From: Neoscytalidium dimidiatum
Lineage: Eukaryota > Ascomycota > Dothideomycetes > Botryosphaeriales > Botryosphaeriaceae
NCBI GenBank assembly: GCA_037367355.1
Contig: CM074696.1
Span: 372,001-436,000, forward strand
Length of the DNA: 64,000 bases
Direction: 5' to 3'
Shown piece after piece: positions 46,629-59,935 of the stretch. The position numbers were made by a program, and so were the translations under genes. Position 1 is the stretch's first letter, and each line of letters starts with the position of its first letter. The notes under the pieces are model-generated. The model ran no database searches. It saw nothing but the letters and a program-made list of their open reading frames with translations, and was not told the DNA's origin.

Positions 46629-47119
46629 ATATATAAATAACACAAAGCAATGGTAAGGTTGTAGAGCTAGTCTTCGGGTTCGGAGACGATGCGTTCCGAA
46701 AAGCGAGAGGCTATTGCATCCTCACCGATGCAGTGCCTCATCATTACTAATGTGCCTCTTGTTTGGGGAAAAGCCGGCGATTCGCTCCCATATAGGCTCC
46801 TAGCTAGCCGCTGAACCATTGCGACTTTAATGTTTGCTTACCAAATATTCGGCAGACGTCTCTGTCCGTAGCTGTCAGTTCTACTGACTTGCTCGGTCAT
46901 GGGGGGTGATAAACCGACAATGGAACAGACAACGCATCTCACACGTGCAGCGACTGCCTTGCAAACCCCATGCATTAGAATTTTCTGAATGTCGGTGGCA
47001 TCGATTCGTACATCCACACCACGACGTTGACCTACATGAACATGACTGTAATCACTTGAAGCCAGAATCGAGCAACTGCCCCTTCCTGCAAGGCTGTATT
47101 CAGAAAACCCGCCGCCACG
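46629..47119. other. Intergenic, no gene seen
   Basis: Divergent upstream region of the two flanking broken genes. Nothing recognisable. Confidence 0.4.
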
Positions 47120-47621
47120 ATGCACTTCACCATCGACATCGTCCCACGACATAGGCTGCCCGTATATATCCTTCCAAACCCCCTCTTAACAAGGAACCCC
47201 CCTACTGACCCCAACCGCCCAGCGCCGCGCCATCACGACCAACCATGCTGCTCCCCCGCACGACACTTTCGCCCTCGCGCCCACGCCCTTCTACCTGAAC
47301 CCCTACGGGCCGCGGCGGAAGAGCGGGCGCATGGGGCACACGCGGGACGCGTTCCGGCTGGTGCTGCTGGCGGGGAGGAGGAAGGCGGACGGGACGCGGG
47401 TGTGGGAGATTGGAGGACGAGCTGTGTGCGGCGAGTTTTGAGAGGGTGGCGGATACTATGGATCGGGAGGTGTTGGTCGGGGATGGGGGGAAGGAGTGGA
47501 TGCGTTGGTTGAGGAGCGGAAGGGCGACGGTGTCACGGCGGTGCCGCGGCATACGGTCAACGGGCGGCTTCGAGAGGAGGATGCGAGGGAGGCGGGTGCG
47601 GTTTTGAAGGTGTCGAGTTGA
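47120..47621 (+). pseudogene. Small unrecognised gene with two frameshifts
   Basis: Possible exon 1 is 47120-47161 (MHFTIDIVPRH), with a 61-nt intron to 47222 (GTATAT..CAG with CTGAC). The next frame reads FALAPTPFYLNPYGPRRKSG and DAFRLVLLAGRRKADGTRVW. After that the protein-like sequence moves to another frame (DELCAASFERVADTMDREVL) near 47410 and to a third (DALVEERKGDGVTAVPRHTV, ending LKVSS) near 47505, with a stop at 47621. The frames join into a smooth charged small protein if two single-base indels are assumed. I do not know the family. It is either a young pseudogene or a locus with assembly indels. Confidence 0.35.
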
Positions 47622-49075
47622 AGTGGTGGTCTGGGGGTGGATGTCGGTCATCTTGTTGGTTGTATGCCCCTTGCATGTCTGGCTATAACATTTATGGTGA
47701 GTTGGGGTAAGCCACCCCGGTAATCCGGGACTGCGCTTCGTTTGGATGTTCATCGCCTGTGGATCATCGTTTTGCGGTGGATAGGGTTTAGAAAGGAGCA
47801 AAAAGCAAGTTGACTATCTAAATTATAAGCAATACTCTCGAAAACATATCGCGTGATACTACTAGCCATCTACATATCCGTAAGGAAGGGGAAAAGAGCA
47901 ACGCCATCTATCCAAGAAATGCCACAGGTATCATCAAGCCATCAATGCACCCCTCCTTCCTAACCAGGAAAAGGAAAAAGAAAAAGAAAAAGAAAAGAGA
48001 GCTCCAACCAACGAACATCAATAATCAAATTCCCCCTTCTGTGAAGCCGTCCCAAAGAAAGGAAAAGTCGGAGGTAAACATCCCGCCGCTTCATGATTGA
48101 CATCACCTGCCATCACCTCGTTCAAGCGCCCCAAGACTCGTGCCCCACCGTTGCGAAAGCGAAGAGGCAAGGGGTAAGCAGAGAGGCAAGGAGACCTGTC
48201 TTCAAGCGCGCGAAGAGCAGTAGGCTGAACAATTGATCTGCAGCCCTCCCATCCGGCCCCGCCCCATCCTCCGCCCTACACGACTTAATCGACACGCTCG
48301 AGTTACGAGACACTTTTCCGACCGATCCATGCGGGAGTGCAGGAGGGGGAAAAAAAAAGCAAACCCCTCCAGTGGTTGTTGTCGGTCGTACTTCCGTCGC
48401 GTTCCGATCGAGCGGTTTGCCGGTCGCGGTTACGGTCGGTGGTAGTGGTGGTGGTCTCACTGACGCATGTGTAACGTGCATGCGCGCGCGCGTGCCGTGC
48501 GTCGCGTCGTGCATATGCGGGGCTCAGCTGGGCGGTGAGCGCTGACCGGTGGCCACACAGACTCACTGTGTGTGTGGGCCGGACGATCCCACCGATCTGG
48601 GGAGCTCCGCCTTCCCCCAACAAGAAGAACTCTGGAGAGAAGGGACCAGGAGAAGGGAAGAATGAGTGCTGTCTCTAGCCTTTTTTTTTTTTTTTTGCAT
48701 TTTTTTTTGGGGAGGAAGTTGGCGTGCCGACCAGCAGCACTTATTGTCGGGAATAAGTTTGCAAAGGGGAGATCGTCCAGGAGATGGAAAAAAGAAGCAT
48801 TATCGATTATCGTCTTCGTCGTCGTCGATCGTGTTGTGGTTGCATTATGAATTATTGCTGGATGTCGTTCGTTGATGTTGATGTTGATGATGATGTCGTT
48901 CGATGGTAATGACCGGTGCCGGGTTGAGACCCAGAGGAGACATAGGAAATTGCCATCGTCGTGGAGTGTTTCGTTGTTGCTGTTGGACGTTCATTAGACC
49001 ATGCCTTTGCAAGGACTCATGAAGATGTGACCACTTACCACCGGAAATGTTGAGGCACGCAATGCCAAACGGCAT
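47622..49075. other. Intergenic, no gene seen
   Basis: Contains purine-rich and T-rich low complexity (AAAGG-type near 47970, a T16 run near 48680). No supported coding sequence. Confidence 0.4.
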
Positions 49076-49402
49076 TTACTGGCCACCGGCATCCCTTGGC
49101 CACGGACCCTGCGGCTTCGGCTTCCTCTGCATTGCCGAACGGGGCCTGGGCCCGTAGGCAGCAGGAGGCGCGACATCCATAACGTCCATCGCAGTAGCAG
49201 AGCCGCCGGCGGCAGAGACAGTAGCAGCGGAAGAAGCGGAGGCAGTAACTCTCTTGCCGGGCCTGAACATGATTGGGAAAATGGAATTGAAGACGAAGAG
49301 GACGAAAGGACGGAAGGAGAAGGTGAAGAGCCAAGTGGTCGCCGAGACGGTGAAATCCTTGAAGCCGAAAGAAGTGGTGGCTGTACGGAGGAAACCCATC
49401 AT
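49076..49402 (-). CDS. Hypothetical small single-span membrane protein
   Basis: A single frame of 108 codons starting MMGFLRTATTSFGFKDFTVS at 49402 (an ATG at 49483 would add 27 residues). It has one hydrophobic segment (WLFTFSFRPFVLFVFNSIFP) flanked by basic residues (RPGKR), then an Ala/Ser-rich and Pro/Arg-rich tail. The family is unknown, and support is only the membrane segment with polar tail in a clean frame. Confidence 0.4.
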   Translation of the reverse strand: MMGFLRTATTSFGFKDFTVSATTWLFTFSFRPFVLFVFNSIFPIMFRPGKRVTASASSAATVSAAGGSATAMDVMDVAPPAAYGPRPRSAMQRKPKPQGPWPRDAGGQ

Positions 49403-51468
49403 CGAAAAGCCTTGTGATGAGCGGGCGGTGGGGACGTCTTTATAGATGTGGGAGGATTGGGAGATGTGGATAAAGGGAGGCAAAGTTTGCTGTCCTTTTG
49501 CTTGGGGGGCTGGCTGGATGTCTGCGTGCGTGTGCTGTAAGTTGTGTGTTGTTTGGTGGCGCAGGCAGGAGAGAGATGGAAGGAAAAACTCATGGGGTAA
49601 ATTTGGAAACGTTGACTCTTCACTTGCTTGGGTGGTCAGTGTTCAGTGGATGGTGTGTGCTCCATTCGTGATGTGCTGTCTCTTCTCCTATCCACGTTAC
49701 ACCCTGGCCCGCGACCGGTCAGCCCCGAGCGATGAGTCTACTCTGCGAAGGCTAGAGAAGGTCTTCGTTCCTGACATGATCGACGGCGCACCAATGTGCG
49801 TGTATCCTTCCCGTCGAATGCCGGACGGGATCCAGCACCAAACGGCCCGCTGTGGTGCTTCCCGCTGATGGCGCAAAAGGGGGAGTCGGCCCTCGAGAGT
49901 TTGGCCAGAACGAGCAGGACCAGGCGGATGTTCAGGGGTGCGTGGTGTTGAAGTCACGGTGGCGATGCGGTGAGAGGCTCCCTCTATCCAATCGGACCCG
50001 GACAGCCACACGAGCGTGAAACTCGCCGTGGATGGGCGAAAATTTTCTGCATAGCCCGACTGGAATCGCTCGTCAGACTTGCATGCATGATTAGGCGGTC
50101 CTGCAAGGGTGGGTGATAAGCGAGTCCAATGATGGTGGAGTTTGATTCCGTGTCAGCAGCAGCGTGCTCCCGCGCATCCGATTATAAGACGTACGTATGC
50201 ATTTGCCGCCAGACAAAAGCACCACAACCCGTCGATGTCTGGAGGGTGTGATGACTCTGCGAACACCCTACTTTCATGTGCAAACCCGACAGCCTCACTC
50301 ACAGGGCGTCTGGACTCTTTCTTCCCGGTTCATCCAGCAGCATCCCAACCTTTGCAGATAGTCAAAGCGTTGATAACACCACGTATCCTGCTTGATTCAC
50401 GCAGCACTGCCGCAACGAGTCGTCAAGCACGCGACCGTCGGCGAATGCCAAAAGCCGAATGACCTGGCCCTCTTGCCGCCAAAAATTTGCGCGCTTCGGC
50501 GGCAAGTGAGGTGGTGGAGCGGTTGATGGTGGAGAGTTGCCCGTTTCGGGCCGATCCTGACGATCACCGGTCAGTTTCGACTGCATGCCAAGTGGAAGAA
50601 TCCTTCTGGAAGACTTGCAAAGCGGGACTCTCGGGCTTGACTCACGGAACACGCGCTGTTGCACCGCGACAGCAGGTGCAAAAATTTTCGTCGTCGTATT
50701 GCTTGGTGGAGGAGTGATGTTGGGCTGTGAAGAGGTGATGTTGAGCCGGCATGAGTGATAGGCCAGAACGCCTGCAGGGGGTCGGGTGTTTGTTGCTCCC
50801 CTGTTGGCGCAGCCTCGTGGGCTTACGTGCAGCGCGCCCAGGTCCAGGGTCTTTTACACCAGGGGTAAGCGACAGGGCAGAAGCTGTCAGCTGCCGCCTC
50901 ACCAATTGAACTCTATTGCATTTTTTTTTGTTGCCATCGATGAGTCCCTAGGGGAAAAAAAAATTTCAGCGTTTAGGCTTTCACTTGAGAACGGTTTCAC
51001 TTGGGAACAGCGCAACGTACCTTTGCAGTTCAGCATCACTTAAATCTTTCCCATCATGCCTGAAGTATGGTTAGCACTCTGCATAAACTGACCGGTCATG
51101 TTCTTTTCCCAGTGTTTCCAACCTGACTCGGCCGTTGGGGATATCCAAAAACATTAGTCGGCACATAGGAGACAAATGACAGAAGGTCGGAAAGTCAAAA
51201 TAAAAGAGCCAACGGAAATGATGATATTATCCGGCCCCTACACGCCAACCGTGAATTTTTACTTTTTTCATATCCCTAACCCATTCCGTGTACCATGCCC
51301 AAGTCTGTCATCCGTAGTAGTGGTCACAAAAAAACAAAAAGAACGCCGTGCACCGCTGCCTGGATGCCTATCCAAATGGTATGCTGATACATAGGAAGAA
51401 GCGAACATGCAATAAGACACAAGGAAACTCAAAGAGAGCAGTTGGGCAACATCTTATCAACCCATTCC
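49403..51468. other. 2-kb intergenic, no gene seen
   Basis: Several open frames of 70-140 codons occur on both strands without motifs. Nothing else is supported. Confidence 0.4.
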
Positions 51469-53145
51469 TCAAAACTGCAGCCTCTTAATCGGACTGGAAC
51501 TGGCCGGTGGTTGCTGCTGTTGCTGATGCTGCGCTCCTGGGTGTCCTGGCGTCTGACTGGGTCGCGGCTCATATCCAAAATGCTGCATCGAATGGTGCGC
51601 AGGCGTCTGGTAGAAACCGCCGATCATCGGATGACCCGGCGTGTCCCAACCGCCGCTTGGGTAGCGCTGCGGTGTGGGTGGGACGCCCCATTGCTGCTGC
51701 TGCCACTGCTGAAAAGGTTGAGAAGGATCGTGGTGTTGCGGTTGCTGCTGGTGGTGGACGGGGTGCGTGTTGCGGAACTTGGTAAAGGCGATGTTGTTGA
51801 CGAAGAGGCAGATGACGACGATCATAAGACAGAAGAACTGTTGATTTGTCGATCAGCAAACCATTTCCGGATTGGTCGACGAAAATGCAGGTGAAACATA
51901 CCATGGCCTTCCAGCTGATCGGCTCGATGAAGCTGTTGAAGATGGTCGCGAACGTGTGTGCACTGACCCTCGCGCGCCCCACCTTCTTGGGGTCGCGGTT
52001 CATGCACGCGTCCCAATTATCGCACAGCGTCGCCATGGCCGGCACGCGCGTCTCAGGCTCGCAGCGATTCGCCCGGTATTCCCTTGCACACACAGCCATC
52101 TCGGCCAATGCTTCGGCGATGGCACGGTCTGCTTCGATGTTGACATCGCTCTGGATGGCGCTCCAGAAAGAGTAGACAATCCAGATGATGCAGCCGACGA
52201 AGAAAAAGTTGAGGATGAGCTGGGCGTAGAACGACAGCGTGTGAGGCAGGTTCGGATGCGCGTCGATGTATGACAGAATAGCCCCAACGACGCTATCAGT
52301 CGTGGAACTCTGCCCGTTCTTGCCCTTGTCCTCCTCGTCGGAGTCGACGTCCGCACTGCGACGTGATCGCCCAGACCCTCTCCTCCGATCAGCTTCCTTC
52401 TGCCGTCGCCTGATGATGCGCTTCTCCGCTTTGTCCGAGTAGGGCACCTTGGCTAAGCTCGGCTCCTTCGCAGGGCTCAGCGCCTTGCTCAATCCGCTTA
52501 TCCAACTGTCTCTTCTCCGCGGCTCCTTCGTCGGACTCTTGGTCGGGCTGCCGCCGTCTCTATTCTTCCCACCCGCCATGAAGTTCACCGCCCGGGTCCG
52601 GAATCCCATAAAGCTGCTGTCAGGCGTGGCTTCGCTGTCCGCGTTGTCGGCGTCCGGATCTCCCGGTGTCTCTGGTGTTTCGCCGCCGGAGCTGAAATTG
52701 AAGTCGGAAACAGGCTTGCGGGGCGTCGTGAATTTGGGATCGCGCAGATGCTCAGGAACGGAAGAGAGGGGCTTGGTGGGGCTGCTTCGACCCGAATGAT
52801 TCGCGAATGACGAGGGCGGCTGCGAGAAGTAGAAAGGCTGGGAGGCTGGTGGGCGGAGGCTGGGCGTTTGCCGATTCGGCGTGTCAAAAAGACTGTGATT
52901 CCCTGTCGCGCGAACACACTGTCAGCGCTCAACTGAAGCTTCAGACCGACATCTGAGGCCTTCCCAGGTGTTGCGCAGCCGGGCGGTGGTGGGCGCAAAA
53001 GTGGTGGCGCACCTAACTTACGTTTCTTGTTTTGCGAGCTGACGTTGCGAGAGGCAGTGATGAAGGGCGAGCTCTCATCGACGGGACCGGTACCATTTGA
53101 GTACTCGTAATCCATCGGCGTATGCGCCGAGCGGAAACGGTCCAT
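51469..53145 (-). CDS. Nuclear envelope protein Brl1/Brr6 (nuclear pore assembly)
   Basis: Integral inner nuclear membrane protein that works in nuclear pore complex assembly and lipid homeostasis of the envelope. Exons on the minus strand are 53145-53022, 52902-51902 and 51837-51469, giving about 497 aa. Introns are 119 and 64 nt. The disordered N-terminus is rich in Ser/Pro (TPNRQTPSLRPPASQPFYFS) and in basic/SPTK motifs. Then come TM1 (YAQLILNFFFVGCIIWIVYS), a luminal loop with four Cys (VCAREYRANRCEPE and LCDNWDACMNRDP), which is the family hallmark, and TM2 (FFCLMIVVICLFVNNIAF) at the start of exon 3. The tail is Gln/Pro-rich. Without splicing the third exon would be lost. The symbol follows yeast; filamentous fungi usually carry one such gene. 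Confidence 0.88.
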
Positions 53146-53662
53146 GATGAGGGCGCACTGGTGGTGCGGCGGCGGCGGTTGACCGGGTGAAGCTCAGGCG
53201 CAGCGGGTTGGATTAGCATGCGCTGACAGTCGTTGGCGTGTTTACACCACAACGGCGAAACCCCGGCCCAACACCTTAATTCCGTGTTAAGCTCACCACC
53301 CTGTCGCGATCACGTGTGTATAGAGTAGAGCGAAATATTCCACGTCCTAGCTGAGTACGTTCATGTCGTACGCTTTGAGGCATGATTATCACAGTTTTTT
53401 GCACGTATAGGTCTCGCGTATTGGAAAATGCACCTTGACACTGCTCTAAATATCTTGATTAAGAGTCTACGCACAAACAAGCCTGATGCAGTAAGACCGT
53501 ACAAGGAAAGCCACCGCCATGGATATACAGGAGCTGAACACAAACAAACATTTCTAGAACCGTCTCCATCAATCCGACCCTGGCGCCAAAATACATTAAT
53601 CATAACCAAGCATATCGCCATTTTCCGTATCCTCCCATTTCCTTCTGCTTATTCGCTTTCAT
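53146..53662. other. Short intergenic region between BRL1 and FAS beta
   Basis: BRL1 promoter region and FAS beta 3' flank. No gene is seen. Confidence 0.5.
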
Positions 53663-56600
53663 CTATGACGCCTGGGCGGTCGCGGTAGCCGCCGCCTCCT
53701 GCGGCTTGTCTTCGTACTTGTCCCAATTGGCCAAGATGTTGCCAATCTTGGGCGAGTTGGTGAGGCGGTACACGTCCTCGAAGTACTCCTTGGTGAGCTC
53801 GAAGGGACGAGCAGTCACGTTGGGGATGTACTTGCCGATCAGCTTGCTGGGGTCGATAGACGTCTTGTGAATCTTCTTGAGCAAGAAGGAACGGAAAGGC
53901 TTGACACCAGACCGCAAGAAAGTGCTGTGGAACGGCACATCGATACCCTTGAGCGGGATGGTGGCGAAACCACGCTGGAGCTCCAGAGGCTTGGGCTTGG
54001 CCTCGGTCTGCTTAGCGCACTCTTTGATGATCTCAACCAGATGGGCCTTGACATCCTCGAGGGACATAGTCTGCATCAACTGCTGGATGTCAATCTTCTG
54101 CGCCTTGAGGTAGTTGGTGACGTTCGTGAGGCAGTCAAGCGCCCTCAAGTCACCCGCAGCAACATACTGCATGTTGGCGATGTTGTAGTTGACAATCTCG
54201 AGGAGCCAGCCGGTCTGCTCCGCAATGTTCTCGACGACGTACTGAAGCGCCTGCTCGTTGAACGTCTTCGAGATCCTGCTGGGGTTGACCGCGCACATAG
54301 AGTAGTTGGAGCGACCAGCCTCGTCACGCTCGACCGCGACCTGCATGGTAAGACCGCGGTAGAACACGACTGAGACCAAGCTCTCAATGGGCATGACCTC
54401 GGCCAGCGCGGCAAGAGCAGCATATTCGCCGAGCGAGTGACCGGCAAAGCTGCTGTCGCTCTGGACGAGACCCTTGGCTCTCATGTCCTCAAAGGCAGCC
54501 TTCTCCATGAGGGTAAGGGCGGGCTGCGTGAACTGGGTAGCGGAAAGGAGACCGCTGGGGGAGCGGTAGGTGTACGAGGTGGTCTCCTCATCAATTTCCT
54601 TGAAGATCCTCTCCGACTTGACGGTGCCGTCAGCAGCCACGGTCTCGAAGGTCATGGACATGTAGTTCTGGCGGATGGCCTTGCCACGGGGGCCACCGAA
54701 GTGAACGGTGAGCTCCTTGGGGTTGTTCTTGACAATGTGGGTGATGGCAAAGCCGTAGTTGTCCAAGAAGTGCTTGTCGGCCCTATCCCAGACCTCCTTG
54801 GCGACCGGGCTGCTGTTATACAGGTCCATACCCATGCCCTGCTCCTGCGAACCCTGTCCAGTGAAGACATATGCAGAGGTAGGTTGCTCGACCTCAGCCT
54901 CACCAAGCAGAACCTTCTCCTCGGTTTCCTTGTTCGAAGCCTCGATCTTGATGATCTTGCGGCCAGAGACCATACCAACGTGCTGAAGCTTCACGTCGAT
55001 CTCATCATCAGGCAGGACCATGCCAACAAGGTCGGCGTGGAAGCTGCGAATGCGACCAATGTTGTTCTCAGCGGCCCAAGTCTCGACTAGACTGCGGACG
55101 GCAGCGCTGGAGTACATGCCGTGGGTGATGGTGCCAGGAAGGTTGGCAAACTGAGAGAACACCCTGGAGACGTGGATGGGGTTGTAGTCTCCGGAGACGC
55201 GGGCATATGTCTCGTTGGATGCAGGAGCCTTGAGCGTGAGCGGGTTCTTGCCGTGCAGCGGAATGGGGTTCTCGAACAGAACAGGTTGGTCAACCTTGGT
55301 GCCGTTACGCTCAAGGTAATCGACAACAGGGTTTCCGTGGGAGGTGCCGGCTTCGTACTCGACCGACGCGATCTGGACGATCTCCTTGGTAGGGAGCTCG
55401 AGGAGGACCTCACCAACAGTCTCGACAGAGCTAAACACAGACTTGTTCTTGTAGCGGGTCAGAGTCTGCAGCTTGAAGGTCAAGGTCTTGTTCAGCAGGT
55501 CGATGTCTGAGTCCTCAAGCTTGAACCACTCCTTCGAGCGCAGCACGGCAACATCCTTGGTGGTGGCAAGGTGCAGGTTGTATGGGGTCTCGGACTTGCG
55601 CTGGAAGGCATTTTGGTAGTCGGTGTAGGCACCGCGATACAAGAACTGGCTGGTGACCTCCATGACAGGCTTGCCATCACGAGTGATGGTGCCGCAAACT
55701 TCGACCATCTTTCCAGAGTCCTGGTTGATGACGGCGTTGACCTGAGCCGTGGTATCAAGAACATCGCCCTTCTTGAGAGGCTGAGCACCAGGAATCATGC
55801 GGAACTCGTTAGACAGGTGGACGAGCTTGAGCAGGTCGCCATCGATAGCACGAGGGAAGATTGGCTTGGTGATCGCCTTCCAGCCAACGACAATGGCGAA
55901 GTCCATGGGAGCAAAGACCTCCTTGCCGGGACGGTCAACGAACGCCTCGCCGGTGTTGCCAACGGCGTGGACGAAGTCGTTGATGGCCTCGCCGGTGATA
56001 GTAGCCCTGCCACCTTCGAAGGTCGAAGTGACAGAAGCATCGAAGGGGCACTGCTCGTCGCCGAACCAGAGTTTGTAGTAGAACTCCTTGATCCTATCAT
56101 TACGGCCTTCCATGACCTCGCGGATAGGGGCGTAGCCACAGTCGGGGTGGTAGGTGAACTTGAGAGGCAGAACAGTTGGCTTGCCGAGAGCAGAGCGCTC
56201 CTCGATCATGTTCACAAGGATTTCGTTCTTGCTCTGCAGGCTGATCTCGACCGTCTTGATGTGCTTACCACCGTGGGAAGGCTCACGCATGGTAACAACG
56301 GTCTTCGTCGGGTCATTGGGATGGGCGATCTCGACCATCATACCTAACGTGGGCGTGAAGATCCTCTGCATCGGGTTGGTCTGGAACCTTTGACCCTGGA
56401 CAAAGACATCCGCAGTGAAGAAGGCGTGCCTCCATGAGTAGGTCTTGCCAGCCAGAAGCTGCATCCACGAGGTGATATCAGGCAGGGTAGCGTTAGGGGC
56501 GGAAGACAGCCTGTAGATGGTCTTGTCGGGCATCTCAGAGACGGTCAGGCCCTCAACCTCAACGACGTCGTCGTGAGCACCGAGGAGCTTGGAGCCAAAG

Positions 56601-59600
56601 TACTCGACAACCGGGATCTTAGACTCATCACCGCCGTAGAGGTCGCGGGTGAGAGCCTTGATGTGACCCTCGTGAATGCCGCCGAGAATGTCCTTCACTG
56701 GCTCATCCACCTTCGTGGAGTACTTGGCAGCCATGGGGCCTTGAAGAATACAGACCCTGCCGACATCCTGGCCAACCACAGCGTCGAGGTCCTCAGACTG
56801 CCACAAAGAGTCCTTCTTGAAGTAGAACTCGAAGTTCTCGTCGAGAGCAGGGACGAAGGGGACTGGCTTCTGAGTGACCCGCATGGAAAGCATCAAGAAG
56901 TGCTGAACGTCTTGGGCGTTGATGAGTTGCTTGTCCGCCTCAGGGTACTCCTTAAAGAACTTCTCCAGGAACTCGAAGGGCTGGTCGAGCTCCTTGAAGT
57001 TCTGGATCAAGGATGGCTTGCCGGGGGTGCTGGTGAAGCGCTCCTCGACACGGCGGATGAAGTCACCAGTGTAGTTGCGGAGAGTGACGTCAATCCAGCG
57101 AGACTGGTGCTTAACGTACTGGAGCTCGACCATGCGGCGGACGACCTCACCGTAGGTCATGTCTTCAAGATCGACAGATTCGCCTGCAGAGTTCCTGCCA
57201 AACCAAGGCTTCTGGAAGTCATCGTTAAGCTTCTTAATGATGTAGTCACGCATCTTCTTCAGCTCAACGAGACGCTTTGCCTTGTCCAGAGAGAAGATCT
57301 TCTGGTCCATCTCAGCCCAGAAGATGACACCACGAGTGGCGAGCTTGTGGATGGGCTCACCCATCTCAGAGCGAACAGTGATGACACCACCAGTAGGGCC
57401 CTTGTAGGTCTTCTCCCACTCGCTGTCATCGACGCCAGGAGCGTCGACGATGGCCTGCTTGGCAGCCGGCGAGGTATGAGCCTCCTTGGCGACCATCATG
57501 CGGCTACCGAAGAGGCAACCGTCGAAAGGCATTGATGGGTATCCATACTTGTTCGACCAGACACCGGTAAGGTAGGGGTAAGTGTCCTCGGCAGCACCGA
57601 AACCGCTACCAGCGATAAGGACAATGTTGTTGCACTTGCGAATGCGACCGTACATCTGGAGAATAGGCTGGTGGAAATCCTCGAAAGAGTGGTGGCCACC
57701 ACCACGACCGCCAGTCCACTGAAGCATGACAGGGAAGGTCGGGTTCGCCTTGGCAATGTTGATGACCTGCTGGATAGCATCCATGGAACCGGGCTTGAAG
57801 CCAATGTGCTTCAGACCCAGGGTCTGGATGTATTCGTTGGCAACCTCAATCGACGGAACACCGGCACCAATGGTGAGACCCTCAATCGGGACACCTTCAG
57901 CGCGAAGCCTGCCAATCATAGGGATCTGCCAGCTCATTGCGCGGGGGTTGACATAAATCAAGTTGATGTTAATACCACGTCCAGCAGGAATTGAAGCCTC
58001 GATCTTCCGAATGGCATCCGCCATCATGGGATCCATGAAGTAACCACCGCCAGCCAATTCGATATGGAAGCCAGCGTTCATGGTGGCAGATACGAACTCC
58101 CAAGGCACGGTACAGGGTGTCATACCTGCGACCATGACCGGAGGGAGGCCAATGAGTCTGCTCATCTTGGTGTCAACAAAGGTCTGACCCGCGGAGGTCT
58201 TGATCAGCTTAGGACCGTGCTCCTTAACCCAGTCGACAGCATATTTGACAGCATGCTCCGAGTCGCGGTCAAAGAGTTCAGGCTTATAGCCAACTTCGCT
58301 GTTGGTGGAATCCATCGTGCCTGCAAGAATGACGCGGACACCAGTGCCCTCCTTGTTGCGGTTCGTGAGGACGCCGAGACCCGAAATTCCACCAGGACCG
58401 AAATCCAGGATGTGAGTTGCATTGGGGAAAACAGTCGCCTGTTCCCAATTGACAGGATCCTGGGTAATCATTCTCACGAGCGAGGGGACAATGTTGACCT
58501 CCTTGTCCTCCCGAATATCTTTGCCGGTGGCGGTGTGGTACATGGGGATTCCAAGATTCTCGCTAGGAATAACGATATCCTTGAGATCCTCATCAAGGAA
58601 CTTTGTGGCCTCAGCCAAGTACGGGCTGTGGAAGGGCGCGGTAATCGGCAGGAACCGGTTGACGAAGCGGATCTTACGCTCGGTGAAGGGAATCCTGTTC
58701 TGGTCAAGGCCAGTAGGGGCCTTCACCTTCCTCAGGCGCAGATTCAGACCGTATAGGGAAATCGGAGGACCGGTGACGACGAAGTTGCGGGCGCTGTTGA
58801 CCAGCGAGATGGCAATGTGCTGATCCTTGGGCAGGTGCTCGTTCGTCTTGGCAATGTGCTCCTCAACGGCCTTCCTTGGGAGGTCGCGGATCGAAAGCAT
58901 AGGGGTGGGAGTGCCCTCGCCATTGTCAATCGAATCCTGCAAAACGTTGGGAGCAAGGCTTGTGCGCGGGTAGGCCTGCTGACTGCGCGATCCAATCCAG
59001 AAGAGAATGGTGAGCGCATCCCGCGACGCCCTGTCGAACGTCTCCCAGCTCTTCGATGCCGCAATGGCAGCGGCGGTGACCACCCCCTGCGAGTGGCCGG
59101 TGGTGCCGCTGAAGTAGCTCCGCAGATGGCCCGGGTGGCTTCCTAGAACACGGCAAGTCACGACGTAGTGTGCAAGCTGGGTTAACCCGATTAACGGCAA
59201 GCTGACTGGTGCGGAAACGAGGTAGTCGGTGTCGGGCTGAGATTCCTTGTTGTTGAGCCACCTCAGGACGTCCAGACCCTTGGCGTACTGTTTCGAAACG
59301 CGCTCGTCGCGAGAGAGCGTCTGAAGGTGGGCGGCAGCAGCGTTGACAAAATCCTCGACGAAAGCAGGGTAGGTGGTGTAGACCTCACGGAGCTCCTCAA
59401 AGTATTCCTCAATGTTGCCCTGGCCACCAAAAACAGGGTAAATGTGAGCATTGCCGTCAGCGGCCTCGCGGAAAAGCGCCGAGTCGTGGTGCTTGATCGG
59501 TCTGTCAACGGCAGCACGGGCGCCGTAGTATGCGCTGACCACGGTGAGCTTCTTCGCCTCAATGCCAGGCAGCTTTGCAGCAATGGCGTGGACTTCGTTG

Positions 59601-59935
59601 CCCTGGAGGAACGCCCTCTCGAACTCGTTCAGGACGAGCTTAAGAACCTCCTCGAATGAACCCGGGTCGTCGCCCTCCTCGACTTCCCTGGCAATGAAGC
59701 CCAGATATCTGGCCACCAGCTCGCACTCTGACGACGGCTCGTCATCCTGAGCGCGGTCCTCTGTCGGCTCTGGAAGGGTGGAAAGAAAGGTGTCCTTAAG
59801 TTGTGAGGCGTTGAAGTGCAGGGCGGTCGGAATAAGGAAGGTGTGCTCGAGCGAGCCGTAGGAGAGGATGAGAGGGCGGAGGTGCGCCTGGGAGCGCGGC
59901 GTGGAGACGCCAGTCTGCGGACCAGAGCCGTACAT
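53663..59935 (-). CDS. Fatty acid synthase subunit beta
   Basis: Beta subunit of the cytosolic fungal type I FAS (alpha6-beta6), carrying acetyl transferase, enoyl reductase, dehydratase and malonyl/palmitoyl transferase. A single exon of about 2090 codons. The start [16 protein letters not shown] at 59935 matches the conserved N-terminus; the frame stays open 64 codons further up, to an Ala-rich ATG at 60127, which I reject. GHSQG at about 280-284 is the acetyl transferase serine elbow. The FMN-dependent enoyl reductase is marked by [20 protein letters not shown]. The hot-dog dehydratase region and the MaoC-like part include [22 protein letters not shown] at about 1825 is the malonyl/palmitoyl transferase. 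It is intact and divergent to the alpha subunit. Confidence 0.97.
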   Translation of the reverse strand: MYGSGPQTGVSTPRSQAHLRPLILSYGSLEHTFLIPTALHFNASQLKDTFLSTLPEPTEDRAQDDEPSSECELVARYLGFIAREVEEGDDPGSFEEVLKLVLNEFERAFLQGNEVHAIAAKLPGIEAKKLTVVSAYYGARAAVDRPIKHHDSALFREAADGNAHIYPVFGGQGNIEEYFEELREVYTTYPAFVEDFVNAAAAHLQTLSRDERVSKQYAKGLDVLRWLNNKESQPDTDYLVSAPVSLPLIGLTQLAHYVVTCRVLGSHPGHLRSYFSGTTGHSQGVVTAAAIAASKSWETFDRASRDALTILFWIGSRSQQAYPRTSLAPNVLQDSIDNGEGTPTPMLSIRDLPRKAVEEHIAKTNEHLPKDQHIAISLVNSARNFVVTGPPISLYGLNLRLRKVKAPTGLDQNRIPFTERKIRFVNRFLPITAPFHSPYLAEATKFLDEDLKDIVIPSENLGIPMYHTATGKDIREDKEVNIVPSLVRMITQDPVNWEQATVFPNATHILDFGPGGISGLGVLTNRNKEGTGVRVILAGTMDSTNSEVGYKPELFDRDSEHAVKYAVDWVKEHGPKLIKTSAGQTFVDTKMSRLIGLPPVMVAGMTPCTVPWEFVSATMNAGFHIELAGGGYFMDPMMADAIRKIEASIPAGRGININLIYVNPRAMSWQIPMIGRLRAEGVPIEGLTIGAGVPSIEVANEYIQTLGLKHIGFKPGSMDAIQQVINIAKANPTFPVMLQWTGGRGGGHHSFEDFHQPILQMYGRIRKCNNIVLIAGSGFGAAEDTYPYLTGVWSNKYGYPSMPFDGCLFGSRMMVAKEAHTSPAAKQAIVDAPGVDDSEWEKTYKGPTGGVITVRSEMGEPIHKLATRGVIFWAEMDQKIFSLDKAKRLVELKKMRDYIIKKLNDDFQKPWFGRNSAGESVDLEDMTYGEVVRRMVELQYVKHQSRWIDVTLRNYTGDFIRRVEERFTSTPGKPSLIQNFKELDQPFEFLEKFFKEYPEADKQLINAQDVQHFLMLSMRVTQKPVPFVPALDENFEFYFKKDSLWQSEDLDAVVGQDVGRVCILQGPMAAKYSTKVDEPVKDILGGIHEGHIKALTRDLYGGDESKIPVVEYFGSKLLGAHDDVVEVEGLTVSEMPDKTIYRLSSAPNATLPDITSWMQLLAGKTYSWRHAFFTADVFVQGQRFQTNPMQRIFTPTLGMMVEIAHPNDPTKTVVTMREPSHGGKHIKTVEISLQSKNEILVNMIEERSALGKPTVLPLKFTYHPDCGYAPIREVMEGRNDRIKEFYYKLWFGDEQCPFDASVTSTFEGGRATITGEAINDFVHAVGNTGEAFVDRPGKEVFAPMDFAIVVGWKAITKPIFPRAIDGDLLKLVHLSNEFRMIPGAQPLKKGDVLDTTAQVNAVINQDSGKMVEVCGTITRDGKPVMEVTSQFLYRGAYTDYQNAFQRKSETPYNLHLATTKDVAVLRSKEWFKLEDSDIDLLNKTLTFKLQTLTRYKNKSVFSSVETVGEVLLELPTKEIVQIASVEYEAGTSHGNPVVDYLERNGTKVDQPVLFENPIPLHGKNPLTLKAPASNETYARVSGDYNPIHVSRVFSQFANLPGTITHGMYSSAAVRSLVETWAAENNIGRIRSFHADLVGMVLPDDEIDVKLQHVGMVSGRKIIKIEASNKETEEKVLLGEAEVEQPTSAYVFTGQGSQEQGMGMDLYNSSPVAKEVWDRADKHFLDNYGFAITHIVKNNPKELTVHFGGPRGKAIRQNYMSMTFETVAADGTVKSERIFKEIDEETTSYTYRSPSGLLSATQFTQPALTLMEKAAFEDMRAKGLVQSDSSFAGHSLGEYAALAALAEVMPIESLVSVVFYRGLTMQVAVERDEAGRSNYSMCAVNPSRISKTFNEQALQYVVENIAEQTGWLLEIVNYNIANMQYVAAGDLRALDCLTNVTNYLKAQKIDIQQLMQTMSLEDVKAHLVEIIKECAKQTEAKPKPLELQRGFATIPLKGIDVPFHSTFLRSGVKPFRSFLLKKIHKTSIDPSKLIGKYIPNVTARPFELTKEYFEDVYRLTNSPKIGNILANWDKYEDKPQEAAATATAQAS

